Positions 48,716 to 60,578 of a stretch of DNA of 64,000 nucleotides are shown here, one piece after another (position 1 is the stretch's first letter; every line of letters begins with the position of its first letter). A program made the position numbers and the translations under genes. This DNA is from Paenibacillus albidus (lineage in GTDB: Bacteria > Bacillota > Bacilli > Paenibacillales > Paenibacillaceae), in contig NZ_BMKR01000005.1 of NCBI RefSeq assembly GCF_014644435.1, positions 62,001-126,000 on the forward strand, written 5' to 3'. The notes beneath the pieces were generated by a model. That model was not told the DNA's origin. It searched no databases and worked only from the letters and a program-made list of their open reading frames with translations.

Positions 48716-50056
48716 TTGAAAAAAGGATTGAAGATTGTGACGATCGGCGGCGGTTCCAGCTATACACCAGAATTAATTGAAGGTTTTATCAAGCGGCACC
48801 TTGAGCTTCCGGTCCGCGAACTGTGGCTTGTGGACATAGAGGTGGGTAAAGAAAAGCTTGAAATCGTAGGTGCCATGGCGAAGCGGATGATAAAAGCAGC
48901 AGGGATTGAATGTGACATTCATTTGACATTTGATCGCAGACAGGCGCTTGCGGATGCGGACTTTGTGACAACCCAATTCCGGGTAGGGCTGCTGGATGCA
49001 CGCATTAAAGATGAGACTATACCACTTCGTCACGGTATGATCGGACAGGAAACAAACGGAGCGGGCGGTATGCTGAAGGCGTTTCGGACCATTCCGGTCG
49101 TCCTTGAGATTGTGGAGGATATGAAAGAGCTGTGTCCGGAGGCTTGGCTGATCAATTTCACGAATCCGGCAGGTATGGTTACGGAGGCTGTGCTCCGGTA
49201 CGGGCAGTGGGAGAAAGTGATCGGTTTATGCAACGTTCCGATCATCGCGGTCAAGAACGAAGCAGCCGTAGCGGATACGGCAGAAGAGGAGCTCTTCTTC
49301 AAATTTGCAGGCATTAACCATCTTCATTGGCATAAAGTGTATGACCGGAACGGTAAGGAGCTTACCGCCGAAATTATTGATAAATTGTACGGGCCGGATG
49401 CCAAACCGGAGAAATTGGTTGAGAACATCAAAGAAATGCGGTTTCTGTCCGAACAGATCGCCCAGTTGGATATGCTGCCTTGTCCTTATCACCGATATTA
49501 TTATATGACCGACAGTATGTTGAAAGAGGAGCTTGAAGAGGCTAAGGAAGAAGGTACCCGCGGTCAGGTCGTCAAGCGTCTGGAGGAGAGTCTGTTTGAG
49601 CTGTATAAAGATCCGAATCTCGACTACAAGCCCAAGGAGCTAGAGAAACGCGGAGGGGCTTATTACAGCGATGCGGCCTGTGAGATCATCAATTCGATTT
49701 ACAACAATAAAGGGACAAGAATGGTAGTGAATACCCGGAACCGGGGGACGATCAGCGATCTTCCTTACGAAAGCGCTATTGAAGTAACGAGCATTATTAC
49801 AGCCCATGGCGCAGAGCCGGTTCACTTTGGAGCGTTCCCTCCAGCCCAGCGCGGGCTGCTGCAGGTAATGAAAGCCATGGAGGAACTGACAGTCGAAGCT
49901 GCTGTTACGGGGGATTATGCAACCGCCCTGCAAGCATTTACTCTGAATCCACTGGTGACGAGCGGCGATGCGGCGAAGGCTGTACTGGATGAATTGCTGG
50001 AAGCCCACCGCGAATACCTTCCACAATTTAATAAGGGAGAGGAAATTAAAATATAG
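48716..50056 (+). CDS. licH: 6-phospho-beta-glucosidase, glycoside hydrolase family 4
   Basis: Starts at TTG 48716, 8 bases after AGGAGG. The 446-residue protein carries the GH4 NAD-binding motif IVTIGGGSSYTPELIEGF at its N-terminus, TQFRVGLLDARIKDETIPLRHGMIGQETNGAGG, the metal-ligand cysteine in GLCNVPI, and AGINHLHW with the metal-binding histidine. GH4 enzymes use NAD+ and Mn2+ in a redox-elimination mechanism; this subtype cleaves cellobiose-6-phosphate and related 6-phospho-beta-glucosides in the cytoplasm. The PTS that would supply the substrate is encoded 2 kb downstream. Controlled probably by the divergent LacI protein; terminated at 50058. Confidence 0.9.
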   Translation: MKKGLKIVTIGGGSSYTPELIEGFIKRHLELPVRELWLVDIEVGKEKLEIVGAMAKRMIKAAGIECDIHLTFDRRQALADADFVTTQFRVGLLDARIKDETIPLRHGMIGQETNGAGGMLKAFRTIPVVLEIVEDMKELCPEAWLINFTNPAGMVTEAVLRYGQWEKVIGLCNVPIIAVKNEAAVADTAEEELFFKFAGINHLHWHKVYDRNGKELTAEIIDKLYGPDAKPEKLVENIKEMRFLSEQIAQLDMLPCPYHRYYYMTDSMLKEELEEAKEEGTRGQVVKRLEESLFELYKDPNLDYKPKELEKRGGAYYSDAACEIINSIYNNKGTRMVVNTRNRGTISDLPYESAIEVTSIITAHGAEPVHFGAFPPAQRGLLQVMKAMEELTVEAAVTGDYATALQAFTLNPLVTSGDAAKAVLDELLEAHREYLPQFNKGEEIKI

Positions 50057-50057
50057 A

Positions 50058-50089
50058 TGAAAAAGCCGGTCAGCAGACCGGCTTTTTCA
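50058..50089. terminator. Bidirectional terminator after licH
   Basis: TGAAAAAGCCGGTC and GACCGGCTTTTTCA pair perfectly around AGCA between the convergent licH and gntR-type genes. Confidence 0.9.
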
Positions 50090-50118
50090 TTGTCGTGGAG
50101 GAGCATGAGACAGGCAGC

Positions 50119-50799
50119 TTAAGGCTGTCTGATCATATTAAGCAGCAATGATACGTCGCCCGTGGAACCGACCGAAATAAGTGTCTTTTTGGCTTCGTCA
50201 ACGAATACTCTCAATTTTTCAGCCAAATCGCTTCTCGTAACTATCACGTCCGCATTGTGTATAGCCTGTTTCAAATCCTCGTCTGGAAGCGAAGTTACAT
50301 CGATCGTTTGAATCTCGGCAGAGGTTAATCTTCGGATCTCATCCAGATAAAAGATGCAGGAGCTCATCTTACATTCAATGAACAGATAACGCTGCTTCCG
50401 TTTTTGGCGCTGGCCAAACAATTGCACATAAGCAAATCCGGACAGCAGCAGGTCATCGATTACAAAATTTGATTCGTGAGCCTCATCAATCATTTGCTCC
50501 ACAAAAGAAAAATGAGGATGGTTGGCTTTGAAACGGGTGATTTCTTCTTCTCCGGCAACTTGCGTTCCCCGACCCTTCTGCATCAGAAGAAGTCCGTCTT
50601 CTTTCAATTGGGTATACACGCTTTGAATGGTATTGCGGTTAATCGATAGCTGTTCAGCCAACTGATTGGTGGAGGGAAGTGTATCACCCGGATTTAGCAG
50701 ACCTTTCCCTATAAGCCATTTGATTTGTTCTTTGAGCTGTATATGAATAGGCAAGGGGAAATCGGCATCGATATTAAAGAGCAAGCCTGAAGCTTCCAT
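50119..50799 (-). CDS. GntR-family transcriptional regulator
   Basis: The 226-residue protein starts with a GntR winged helix: LPIHIQLKEQIKWLIGKGLLNPGDTLPSTNQLAEQLSINRNTIQSVYTQLKEDGLLLMQKGRGTQV. The C-terminal domain of about 140 residues lacks UTRA or FCD signatures; it shows DDLLLSGFAYVQLFGQRQKRKQRYLFIECKMSS and a receiver-like DVIVTRSDLAEKLRVF. It is divergent from osmC-trxA, whose promoter is followed by a palindrome TTAACTAGTTAA in the TGACTAATTAACTAGTTAAC element found also at 56504. By position it is the leading candidate to bind both copies, possibly as a redox or stress-responsive regulator (inference). Confidence 0.88.
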   Translation of the reverse strand: MEASGLLFNIDADFPLPIHIQLKEQIKWLIGKGLLNPGDTLPSTNQLAEQLSINRNTIQSVYTQLKEDGLLLMQKGRGTQVAGEEEITRFKANHPHFSFVEQMIDEAHESNFVIDDLLLSGFAYVQLFGQRQKRKQRYLFIECKMSSCIFYLDEIRRLTSAEIQTIDVTSLPDEDLKQAIHNADVIVTRSDLAEKLRVFVDEAKKTLISVGSTGDVSLLLNMIRQP

Positions 50800-50913
50800 C
50801 TTGAACGACCTGCTTTCTTGGTGGGTTGTCTATTAATTTAGATATGTACAGCTTAATGAAGTAGCGGATAAAAATCAAGCATTCATACCCAGTTACAGTC
50901 TGACAGGGGTAGC

Positions 50914-50974
50914 TTGACACATAATATAAAACAGGATATCATTTAATTATAAATGACTAATTAACTAGTTAACT
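50914..50974 (+). promoter_or_regulatory. osmC promoter with downstream operator (copy A)
   Basis: TTGACA (50914-50919), 17-bp spacer, TATCAT (50937-50942), then after 11 bases the operator TGACTAATTAACTAGTTAAC (50954-50973), whose core TTAACTAGTTAA is a perfect 12-bp palindrome. The same arrangement with identical spacing occurs at 56464-56524. Confidence 0.85.
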
Positions 50975-50995
50975 ACAATAAAGGAGAGGTAAAAC

Positions 50996-51442
50996 ATGGA
51001 TCAGTCAAAAACAACCTTGAAAATGGAATGGAACGGGAATAAAAGCGGAAGCGGGACAGTCGAAGCTGGATATCTCAAAACAGAAATTGCAATGCCTCAA
51101 TCCTTCGGCGGCACTGGTGAAGGTACCGAGCCCAAGGAGTTGCTGGTCACTTCCGCCGCAACCTGCTTTCTGATGACGCTAGTAGGCACGCTGGAGGCGA
51201 GAAGCCTCGCTGTAGATAGCCTGAAGATGCATTCGGAAGCAAGTGTCTCCAAAGAAGAGGGATTCAAGATCACCCACTACCCGGCAATTGTGCTCCCTGC
51301 CGGTGCAACTGAGGAACAGATACAATCCGCCGACCGGACCCTAGCAGCGGCCGACCGGAACTGCGACGTTGGGAATATGCTTAAAAAAGCCGGAGTTCAA
51401 ATCGACATCAGCGGTGATGTCTCAGTGTCAAAGATCGGATAA
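50996..51442 (+). CDS. OsmC/Ohr-family peroxide-reducing protein
   Basis: A 148-residue OsmC-fold protein with the two catalytic cysteines Cys57 (TSAATCFLMTL) and Cys123 (AADRNCDVGNML) and the GTEPKELLVTSAATCF signature. OsmC/Ohr proteins reduce organic hydroperoxides in the cytoplasm using the paired cysteines. ATG follows AAAGGAGAGGTAAAAC. Transcription starts from a good sigma-A promoter overlain downstream by a palindromic operator. The thioredoxin gene follows after about 80 bp in the same direction and could recycle the oxidised enzyme. The gene is divergent from the GntR regulator, its probable controller. Confidence 0.9.
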   Translation: MDQSKTTLKMEWNGNKSGSGTVEAGYLKTEIAMPQSFGGTGEGTEPKELLVTSAATCFLMTLVGTLEARSLAVDSLKMHSEASVSKEEGFKITHYPAIVLPAGATEEQIQSADRTLAAADRNCDVGNMLKKAGVQIDISGDVSVSKIG

Positions 51443-51522
51443 GAGTGCACAACGTAGATTATTAAGGCGAGTGGAGAAATCATTGAATTATATTAAAGAA
51501 CATTTTGAGGGAGGACATTCAT

Positions 51523-51843
51523 TTGAGTGCAACAGCTTTGACAAGAGATACGTTTCAAGATCATATTCAATCAGGAGTTTCTTTAATTGATTTTTGGGCA
51601 CCTTGGTGTGGTCCATGCCAGGTTCAGCTTCCTATTGTTGAGGAATTGGCGGATGAGTTAAAGGGGAAAGCCAACATTGCTAAAGTAAACGTCGATGAGG
51701 AGCAGGAATTGGCTGCGCAATTTAGCGTGCGCAGCATCCCAACCTTACTGCTGTTTAAAGACGGCAAACTGATTGATCAAATGGTTGGTGTGAATTCGAA
51801 GGATTCACTTAAAAATAAAATTCTGAATGCTGCAGGAAAATAA
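51523..51843 (+). CDS. trxA: Thioredoxin
   Basis: Start set at TTG 51523, 8 bases after GGGAGG (the longer frame from 51505 begins inside the ribosome binding site), giving 106 residues, normal for thioredoxin. The active site FWAPWCGPC has Cys29 and Cys32; the cis-proline loop is RSIPTLLLFKDG. It reduces disulphides in the cytoplasm, and by its place behind osmC it may supply electrons to OsmC. It is probably not the only thioredoxin of the cell, given its specialised context. A strong terminator follows at 51871. Confidence 0.92.
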   Translation: MSATALTRDTFQDHIQSGVSLIDFWAPWCGPCQVQLPIVEELADELKGKANIAKVNVDEEQELAAQFSVRSIPTLLLFKDGKLIDQMVGVNSKDSLKNKILNAAGK

Positions 51844-51870
51844 CGCCTAAATACAAAAAAACTATATATT

Positions 51871-51902
51871 AAAAAGGAACCACTCAGCTGGTTCCTTTTT
51901 TA
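51871..51902 (+). terminator. Terminator of osmC-trxA
   Basis: AAAAAGGAACCA and TGGTTCCTTTTT form a perfect 12-bp stem with a CTCAGC loop and a T-tract. Confidence 0.9.
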
Positions 51903-51964
51903 CAATCAGGCGTTCAAGGAACCCGGAAGACCGAGTCAGGAGAAGCTCATTCAAATAATTACTG

Positions 51965-51993
51965 TTGCATATCGTAAATGGACATGATAATAT
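51965..51993 (+). promoter_or_regulatory. Putative promoter of bglP operon
   Basis: TTGCAT (51965-51970) and TAATAT (51988-51993) are 17 bp apart, just upstream of the RAT element. Confidence 0.5.
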
Positions 51994-52012
51994 AAATCCA
52001 ATCAAATAGAGC

Positions 52013-52043
52013 GGACATGTCACTGGTAATGCAGGCAGGATCC
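52013..52043 (+). promoter_or_regulatory. RAT site (ribonucleic antiterminator) of BglG/LicT type
   Basis: GGACATGTCACTG (52013-52025), five bases, then GCAGGCAGGATCC (52031-52043) matches the RAT pattern (GGA...ACTG...GCAGGCAAAACC). Its 3' part is also the left arm of the following terminator, so RAT folding and terminator folding exclude each other. Confidence 0.8.
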
Positions 52044-52101
52044 ATGAAGATTAACAATTTCCCTATGGGAGTTGTGTAATCTTTTGGGTTCTGCCTTTTT
52101 T
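52034..52101 (+). terminator. Conditional terminator in bglP leader
   Basis: GGCAGGATCC (52034-52043) pairs with GGGTTCTGCC (52086-52095), followed by TTTTTTG. When LicT binds the RAT this hairpin cannot form and transcription proceeds into bglP. Confidence 0.8.
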
Positions 52102-52144
52102 GTTCGTTCTTTTTTTTAAAAAAGTATCCAAAGGGGGATTTAAG

Positions 52145-55463
<3,319 letters not shown>

Positions 55464-55497
55464 CCAGGACATAGTTTTTCATAAGAAGGTGGGAACA

Positions 55498-56346
55498 ATG
55501 CTTAAGCTTAAAAAAGCGTTGAATTCGAGTGTGATATTGGTAGAGGATCAGAACGGAAAAGAATTTATATTGTTCGGTAAGGGAATTGGCTATGGGAAAA
55601 AAGCAGGAACGTTCGTTGAAGAAGACCAGGCTCACCAGATTTTCATTCCCGTTGAGCATAATAAAGTCAAAGAGCTGCTTGGTGTACTGGATACCATTCC
55701 TCCTGTAATTGTCGAACTGACTCAGCAAATCGTCGGGCATGCTGAGGTGCAGTTGAAAACGAAACTAAGTACGAGTATATATTTCACGCTGATGGACCAT
55801 TTGAATTTCGCCGTGGAACGAACACGGAAAGGGATTAATATTACCAATAAAGTGTATTGGGAAATCAAGAATTATTACCCGAATGAATTTCAAATTGGCA
55901 TGTACGCTCTAAAATTGGTAAATGAAAAACTTGAAGTTGAGTTCCCGGTCGAAGAAGCCGCCAACATCGCTTTCCACCTGATCAATGCGCAAAGTGACCA
56001 GTCGGATTCCGGGAACGGCATGAGGTATGCCAAGATGATTGGAAGCATCGTGAATTTGGTGCGCTACAATTTTCATATCGATCTGGATTCGGACAATATT
56101 CATTACTCAAGATTCATCACACACGTCAAATTTTTCGTCGAACGATTCTACTCGGACCAGATGCTTAACGACAGCGACAACGCCTTGTTCGAGCAGATTG
56201 CAGGTCTTTATCCGCAGGTTATGCTCGGCGCCTTGAAGATCAAGGAGTACATTGAACAGGTGTACGGCAAAACAATTCCGAACGAGGAACTGGCGTACCT
56301 TGCTGTTCATATCCAAAGATTGACGAGATACAATCTGATTGAATAG
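55498..56346 (+). CDS. licT: BglG/LicT-family transcriptional antiterminator
   Basis: ATG 55498 is preferred; the in-frame GTG at 55489 lies in the ribosome binding site (AAGGTGGG). The 282-residue product has an RNA-binding CAT domain (residues 1-55: LKKALNSSVILVEDQNGKEFILFGKGIGYGKKAG) followed by two PTS regulation domains, with phosphorylatable histidines in MDHLNFAVER and NIAFHLINAQ (PRD1) and in HVKFFVERFY and LAVHIQRL (PRD2). It binds the RAT in the bglP leader and prevents termination when PRD phosphorylation signals available substrate. Placement as last gene gives autoregulation. Confidence 0.92.
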   Translation: MLKLKKALNSSVILVEDQNGKEFILFGKGIGYGKKAGTFVEEDQAHQIFIPVEHNKVKELLGVLDTIPPVIVELTQQIVGHAEVQLKTKLSTSIYFTLMDHLNFAVERTRKGINITNKVYWEIKNYYPNEFQIGMYALKLVNEKLEVEFPVEEAANIAFHLINAQSDQSDSGNGMRYAKMIGSIVNLVRYNFHIDLDSDNIHYSRFITHVKFFVERFYSDQMLNDSDNALFEQIAGLYPQVMLGALKIKEYIEQVYGKTIPNEELAYLAVHIQRLTRYNLIE

Positions 56347-56463
56347 AAAAATCAATTGTTAAACTACAGAATTAGTTAATAAGAGATTAATCGGCGACCT
56401 GCTCCTCAGAGTATTTTACTGGGATGGGTCGCCAATTTTTGGATTGGAGACGATTCGTCTAGG

Positions 56464-56524
56464 TTGACAAATGGTATGCAACAGGATACTATTTAGACAT
56501 GATTGACTAATTAACTAGTTAACT
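56464..56524 (+). promoter_or_regulatory. Promoter and operator of the thioredoxin-like gene (copy B)
   Basis: TTGACA (56464-56469), 17-bp spacer, TACTAT (56487-56492), 11 bases, then TGACTAATTAACTAGTTAAC (56504-56523). Spacing and operator are identical to copy A at 50914, and the spacer shares CAACAGGATA-like sequence before the -10. Confidence 0.85.
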
Positions 56525-56545
56525 GTTATCGAGGGGGCGTAGATC

Positions 56546-56608
56546 ATGGATCATTCCAAAATAAAGAAGAATGACTTCAATACGCAGACCGGAGCTGCGA
56601 CGCTATGA
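56546..56608 (+). CDS. 20-residue leader peptide, OsmC-like N-terminus
   Basis: ATG 56546 behind GAGGGGGCGTAGATC opens a 20-codon frame, MDHSKIKKNDFNTQTGAATL, whose TGA overlaps the next start (ATGA at 56605). Its first residues match the OsmC start (MDQSKTTLK), so it looks like the stump of a duplicated osmC gene now serving as a translationally coupled leader for the thioredoxin-like gene, which lacks a ribosome binding site of its own. Whether the peptide itself acts is unknown. Confidence 0.6.
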   Translation: MDHSKIKKNDFNTQTGAATL

Positions 56609-56940
56609 AAGAAGTATATGAACTGACTGCGATTCGGGAAATCGAGGATTTTCTTCAACAACATGAGCTGAGCTTCTTATATATATCCAAGCCCGATTGC
56701 AGCACCTGCCATGCTTTACTGCCCAAACTCAAAGAGCTTTTGTCCCATTATCCACTTATCCGTTTAGGGCATATCGATGCCAGCACAGTCGAAGAGGTTG
56801 CGGGGAAATTTCTGATCCTGAGCGCCCCGGTGATGCTCTTGATTATCGAACAGAAAGAGTATTTGAGGGAAGACCGTTTTGTCCGGTTTGAGGAATTAAA
56901 ACGGAAATTAGATCAGCTTTACGAAGCATACACTCAATAA
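56605..56940 (+). CDS. Thioredoxin-family protein with CSTC active site
   Basis: A 111-residue thioredoxin-fold protein: FLYISKPDCSTCHALLPKLKELL has a CxxC motif (CSTC) in place of CGPC, and SAPVMLLIIEQKEYLRE contains the cis-proline position. The altered motif and the YIDAST-type strand resemble the thioredoxin-like YtpP/bacillithiol-redox group, but this is only similarity. It starts at ATG 56605, overlapping the 20-codon leader by 4 bases, and is under the same promoter/operator as osmC-trxA, suggesting co-regulation in a thiol or peroxide stress response. Confidence 0.8.
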   Translation: MKEVYELTAIREIEDFLQQHELSFLYISKPDCSTCHALLPKLKELLSHYPLIRLGHIDASTVEEVAGKFLILSAPVMLLIIEQKEYLREDRFVRFEELKRKLDQLYEAYTQ

Positions 56941-57031
56941 AGCACTAATCTAAAGCTGGCACTCATTCATATGGAGCCGGCTTCGTTTCATGGTGATATG
57001 TTAATAAACTAAAATAAGAAAGGAATACCAT

Positions 57032-57442
57032 ATGACAATGGTATATATTTTAACCGGACTGTTTGGTTTGTGGTTATTAATCCAATTGTGGCCTCTGCGA
57101 GCACTTACTTTTATCAGAAGTGAAGAGTGGGATCCATTCCGTAAACGCTGGGAAAATGTGAAAATTCTGGATGTTAGAGATGCAAGTGAATATTCGATTC
57201 GACATATTCCGGGCTCGATAAATATATCCATTGGCAGATTACCGTTCCTGTGGAGCAAAAATCTTGCACCGAATGATGAAGTGATTATATTTTCCAGCAG
57301 TTGGGTTCAGGGAAAGAAAGCTGCACGAATTTTGGCGCGTCGCGGATTCCAGGATTTGTATGCCGTTAGAAGCTGTTATCTCACAATGACTATTGGTGAT
57401 ATCTCGAACAATAACGATTACAGATCCGGTTACTGCAAATAA
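57032..57442 (+). CDS. Membrane-anchored rhodanese-like protein lacking the catalytic cysteine
   Basis: The 136-residue product has one N-terminal membrane segment (VYILTGLFGLWLLIQLWPL) followed by a rhodanese domain: KILDVRDASEYSIRHIPGSINI (with the conserved DVR, E and HIPGA/S motif) and AARILARRGFQDLYAV. The active-site loop, normally Cys-x-x-Gly-x-x-Ser, reads FSSSWVQGKK, so a serine stands at the cysteine position and sulphurtransferase chemistry is unlikely. The tail after YAVRS does not follow the family pattern and abuts the isochorismatase remnant, so the C-terminus may be altered. ATG follows AAGAAAGGAATACCAT. Confidence 0.75.
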   Translation: MTMVYILTGLFGLWLLIQLWPLRALTFIRSEEWDPFRKRWENVKILDVRDASEYSIRHIPGSINISIGRLPFLWSKNLAPNDEVIIFSSSWVQGKKAARILARRGFQDLYAVRSCYLTMTIGDISNNNDYRSGYCK

Positions 57443-57452
57443 AAAGCAAGCT

Positions 57453-57740
57453 GTAGCTTCTTCAATAAGTGTCGTTTCGAATCCTAGCTCCACTGTAGCT
57501 CTGACTGTGGCATCAATACACAATTTGAGTCATCATACCTACAAGATAAACTTGGTCACTCCATTTTCTCTTAATTTGTTTTCTAACGCGGTCTTGAAAA
57601 AGCTGTTAGTTTGGCAGAAAGAAGCGACACTGCATCAGAAGCAATATGCTGGACATGATAAATATTGTCTTTATTATTCTGTCTAAACCATTGAAGAACT
57701 TTAGCGCGTTAGTTGCTGCTTCTACAGGGACGCTCAATGT
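57453..57740 (-). pseudogene. Decayed isochorismatase-family gene
   Basis: On the minus strand fragments such as MCIDATVRATVELGFETTLIEEA-like sequence and KWSDQ-type pieces are recognisable, and the DNA aligns with 46950-47330 (for example CTTCAATAAGTGT, TGGCATC, GTCATCATACCTACAA, TTAATTTGTTTTCTAA). Frameshifts and an internal deletion remove the middle of the gene and the start. It is divergent from the intact Lrp/AsnC gene at 57770, in the same arrangement as the intact gene and Lrp stump at 46.8-47.6 kb. Confidence 0.75.
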
Positions 57741-57769
57741 GCATAAATTCAAGGTGAAAGGAATAGGGT

Positions 57770-58216
57770 ATGGAATTTGATAACATTGATTTTCTCATCC
57801 TTCAGTTGTTAACCGAAAATTCACGTATTCAATGGAAAGACTTGGGGCAACAAATTCATTTGACTGGACAAGCAGTAGGAAGACGTATTAGAAAACTTGA
57901 GGATAACGGTATAATTAAAGCCTACTCCATAATTATAGATGAGATGAAACTAGGACTTGCTTATACGGGGTTTCTCATTATCAATATGAAAGAAGCTAAC
58001 CACAATTCTTTTTTACGTTATATTGATAAACGAAACGAAGTGGTAGAAGCTCATCGGATATCGGGGGGAGGATGTTACCATTTAAAAATAAAAGTAACTT
58101 CCCAGGAAAATTTAAATCTCTTTCTTGAACAAATTCTCTATTACGGAAATTATACCTTGAGTATATCTGTACAAGAGGTTAAACAACGCAACCCGTTAAG
58201 TGCCAAATTACTTTAA
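57770..58216 (+). CDS. Lrp/AsnC-family transcriptional regulator
   Basis: A 148-residue regulator with an N-terminal AsnC helix-turn-helix (DNIDFLILQLLTENSRIQWKDLGQQIHLTGQAVGRRIRKLEDNGIIKAYSIIID) and a C-terminal RAM/ligand-binding domain (YTGFLIINMKEANHNSFLRYIDKRNEVVEAHRISGGGCYHLKIKV). Members sense amino acids or related small molecules. Its original divergent partner, an isochorismatase-like hydrolase gene, has decayed here, but the intact paralogue survives at 46826; a trans-acting relationship is possible. ATG follows AAAGGAATAGGGT. Confidence 0.88.
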   Translation: MEFDNIDFLILQLLTENSRIQWKDLGQQIHLTGQAVGRRIRKLEDNGIIKAYSIIIDEMKLGLAYTGFLIINMKEANHNSFLRYIDKRNEVVEAHRISGGGCYHLKIKVTSQENLNLFLEQILYYGNYTLSISVQEVKQRNPLSAKLL

Positions 58217-58326
58217 GTGATGTACAGCGAGTGCTTAACAAAGAAACAATGGCGCGAGGAGGCTGAACAGAGCAGAGATACCTCCACGTACGGAAGGCAT
58301 CTCTGCTCTGTTATTTGACCTGAATC

Positions 58327-60471
58327 TTAGTTCTGCCAGTCTACCGTTACTGTGCCTACGCCACTGGCCGGTGTGGTATACGTATGGTTGTTACCGCCTT
58401 CCCATGTGAATGTGCTGCCGTTAATCTTCAGGAACTTGAACTGCAGCGCAGTTCCTGCCGGAACACTGACATCGAAGTACCATGTCGGATAAGAGGCTTC
58501 AACGACATTGTACATCGGGCCGATGGCTGCCGAAGGGGTCCAGGAGCCAAGCTCGGCAACATTGCCGGCCAGGTAGACTGTAGTCCCCAAAGCGGTAGTA
58601 GCATTGTTGACTTTGAACCGAACAGTCACCTGGTCGGCAGTCAAGACAATGAAATTGCCGAAGCTGTTGCTGGTAACGCCTCCAGCTGTTTTGACAGAAA
58701 CGCTAGTAGTGCCTGCTGCAACAGCGGGGATTTTCACCTGAATCTGGCTATCTTCCCAGCTCACAATATTAGCACCCGTAACCGCTGTCGTGCCGAAATA
58801 AACTGTGCCCGCACTGGAGCCGAAGCCGCGTCCGTCGATGGTAACTGTGTTGCCCGGTTTACCCATAGTCGGCCCTACATTAGCGACGGAAGGAATGGTC
58901 TCAGAAGCAGTATACTGCCAGACGGCCGTTCCTCCGGCGGCGAGTGTGAAATTCGTTACAGCTCCGGTGGAGCTTGCGGTAATTGAATTGCCACTCAACA
59001 GGCCGCCGAGCACATCTGTGTAAGTTCCTGCCGGAAGCGAAGACAGCAGGCCGGTGATAGGGTAGGATTGCGTTGTATTACGGTTAATCGCTACAAGGGC
59101 AACGCTTTTTCCAAATTTGCGTTCAAAGATATACACATCGTCGTTGACCCAGCGCTGAGTTGTCGAGCCGTAAGCGAGCGCAGGATTGGACTTGCGCAGC
59201 GGCGCCAATGCCTTAATCAACTTGTAGGCGTTTGTGTTGGTATCGAAGGCAGTCATCATCGCCCGGTTATTCGGATCACCTACACCTGTCATTTACTGCT
59301 CAGTGCCGTAGTAAATCGCGGGCACACCGCGCGAGGTCAGCGTAAGCGCCAGAACTTGCTCGGTTGGCCGTGTGCTGGCCCCGGCTTCCTGGAACCGGTC
59401 CATATCGTGGTTGTCGATGAAGGTAACCATATTGTTGATATAATTATAGCTTGATGCAGTAGAGGACAGGATGGTATTAAGGTCGGTCATGGCCTCGCTC
59501 TTGTCTTTGAACACTTCACGCACTTCTTGCGCGTAGGCAAAATCAAGTAGATTCATGCCGCTGTTGTTGGCAAATTTGATGTTCTCGTTGCTGACCTCAT
59601 CGACGCCAAGGAACCATTCACCAAACGTGAAAACAGGGTTGGCGCTGCTATAGATCGAGGAGACGTAGCTTTTTTGCCAGCCTTCGGGCATATGCTTGAC
59701 CGCGTCGAAACGGATTCCGTCAACACCCATGTTCAGCCACAACTGGATCGCTTCTTTGAAGTAGGTGTCAATGGTGGTGTTGTTATGGTTGATGTCCGCG
59801 AGGTCGTAAAGATTCTTGTAGATTCCGCTCTCAATGGTGGAGAAGTCCGTACCTCCGTTATGATGGAACAGATCGTTCGAATCACTGCTGTATTTGGCCA
59901 GCAGTGAGCCGTTATTGTAAAGCGCACCGTTCTCGGCAAAGCTGGCGTCTGTTGAAGAAGCCGGACTGGTATGATTGGGGGCAAAATCGATAATAACTTT
60001 AATATTGTTGGCATGAGCCGTTGTTATAAGATTCTGAAAATCGCTGAAGCTGCCGAAGGCTGCATTGGTCTTCTTGAAGTCACGGGCCCAATAGCCATGA
60101 TAAGGGGCGTTGGTCACTCCTGAATAGTTAATGACCGAAGTGATATTCTCCACCGGTTGAGAGATCCAGATGGCCGTAACGCCCATGCCGGTCAAATATC
60201 CGTCGTTAATCTTGTTGATAATGCCTTGCCAATCTCCGCCAAAATACAGCTTCAAATTGGATTTGTTCGCACTGAAGAGGGCACCGGTCGGATTATTGGC
60301 CGTGTTGCCGTCCACGAACCGGTCGGTAACAATCTGGTAGATAACATCAGTGCTGTAGTTGAGTTTGTTAGTAACGCTGGTATCCGGCGCTGCCGAAGCA
60401 GGTAACGCAGTGCCAAGAATCAGGCTGAACGAAAGTACTGCGGTTGTGATTAATCTACTATAAGGTTTCAT
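58327..60471 (-). pseudogene. cgt: Cyclomaltodextrin glucanotransferase gene with one in-frame stop
   Basis: Read through the TAA at 59295-59293 (codon 393) the gene encodes 714 positions, the normal length of Paenibacillus/Bacillus CGTase. Signal peptide 1-27; GH13 barrel with Asp256 ([10 protein letters not shown]), Glu285 (FGEWFLG) and Asp356 (FIDNHDM), which equal the usual Asp229/Glu257/Asp328; domain C; an IPT/TIG domain D ([20 protein letters not shown]); and a C-terminal CBM20 ([12 protein letters not shown] to TVDWQN). The stop replaces the tyrosine in the conserved YYGTEQYM(T/S)G; ATG follows it immediately. The intact enzyme would convert starch to cyclodextrins outside the cell. 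Everything else is in frame, so the stop is recent or an error. Confidence 0.88.
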
Positions 60472-60578
60472 CAGTTTTCTCCTTTCAGGATATGCTGCAA
60501 TTATTGCTCAAAACTGGCTGGCTCGGCTTGCAGCGGTTGCGCATCCGCGGAAGAGTCCAAGCACTTCAGATAAAGGGA

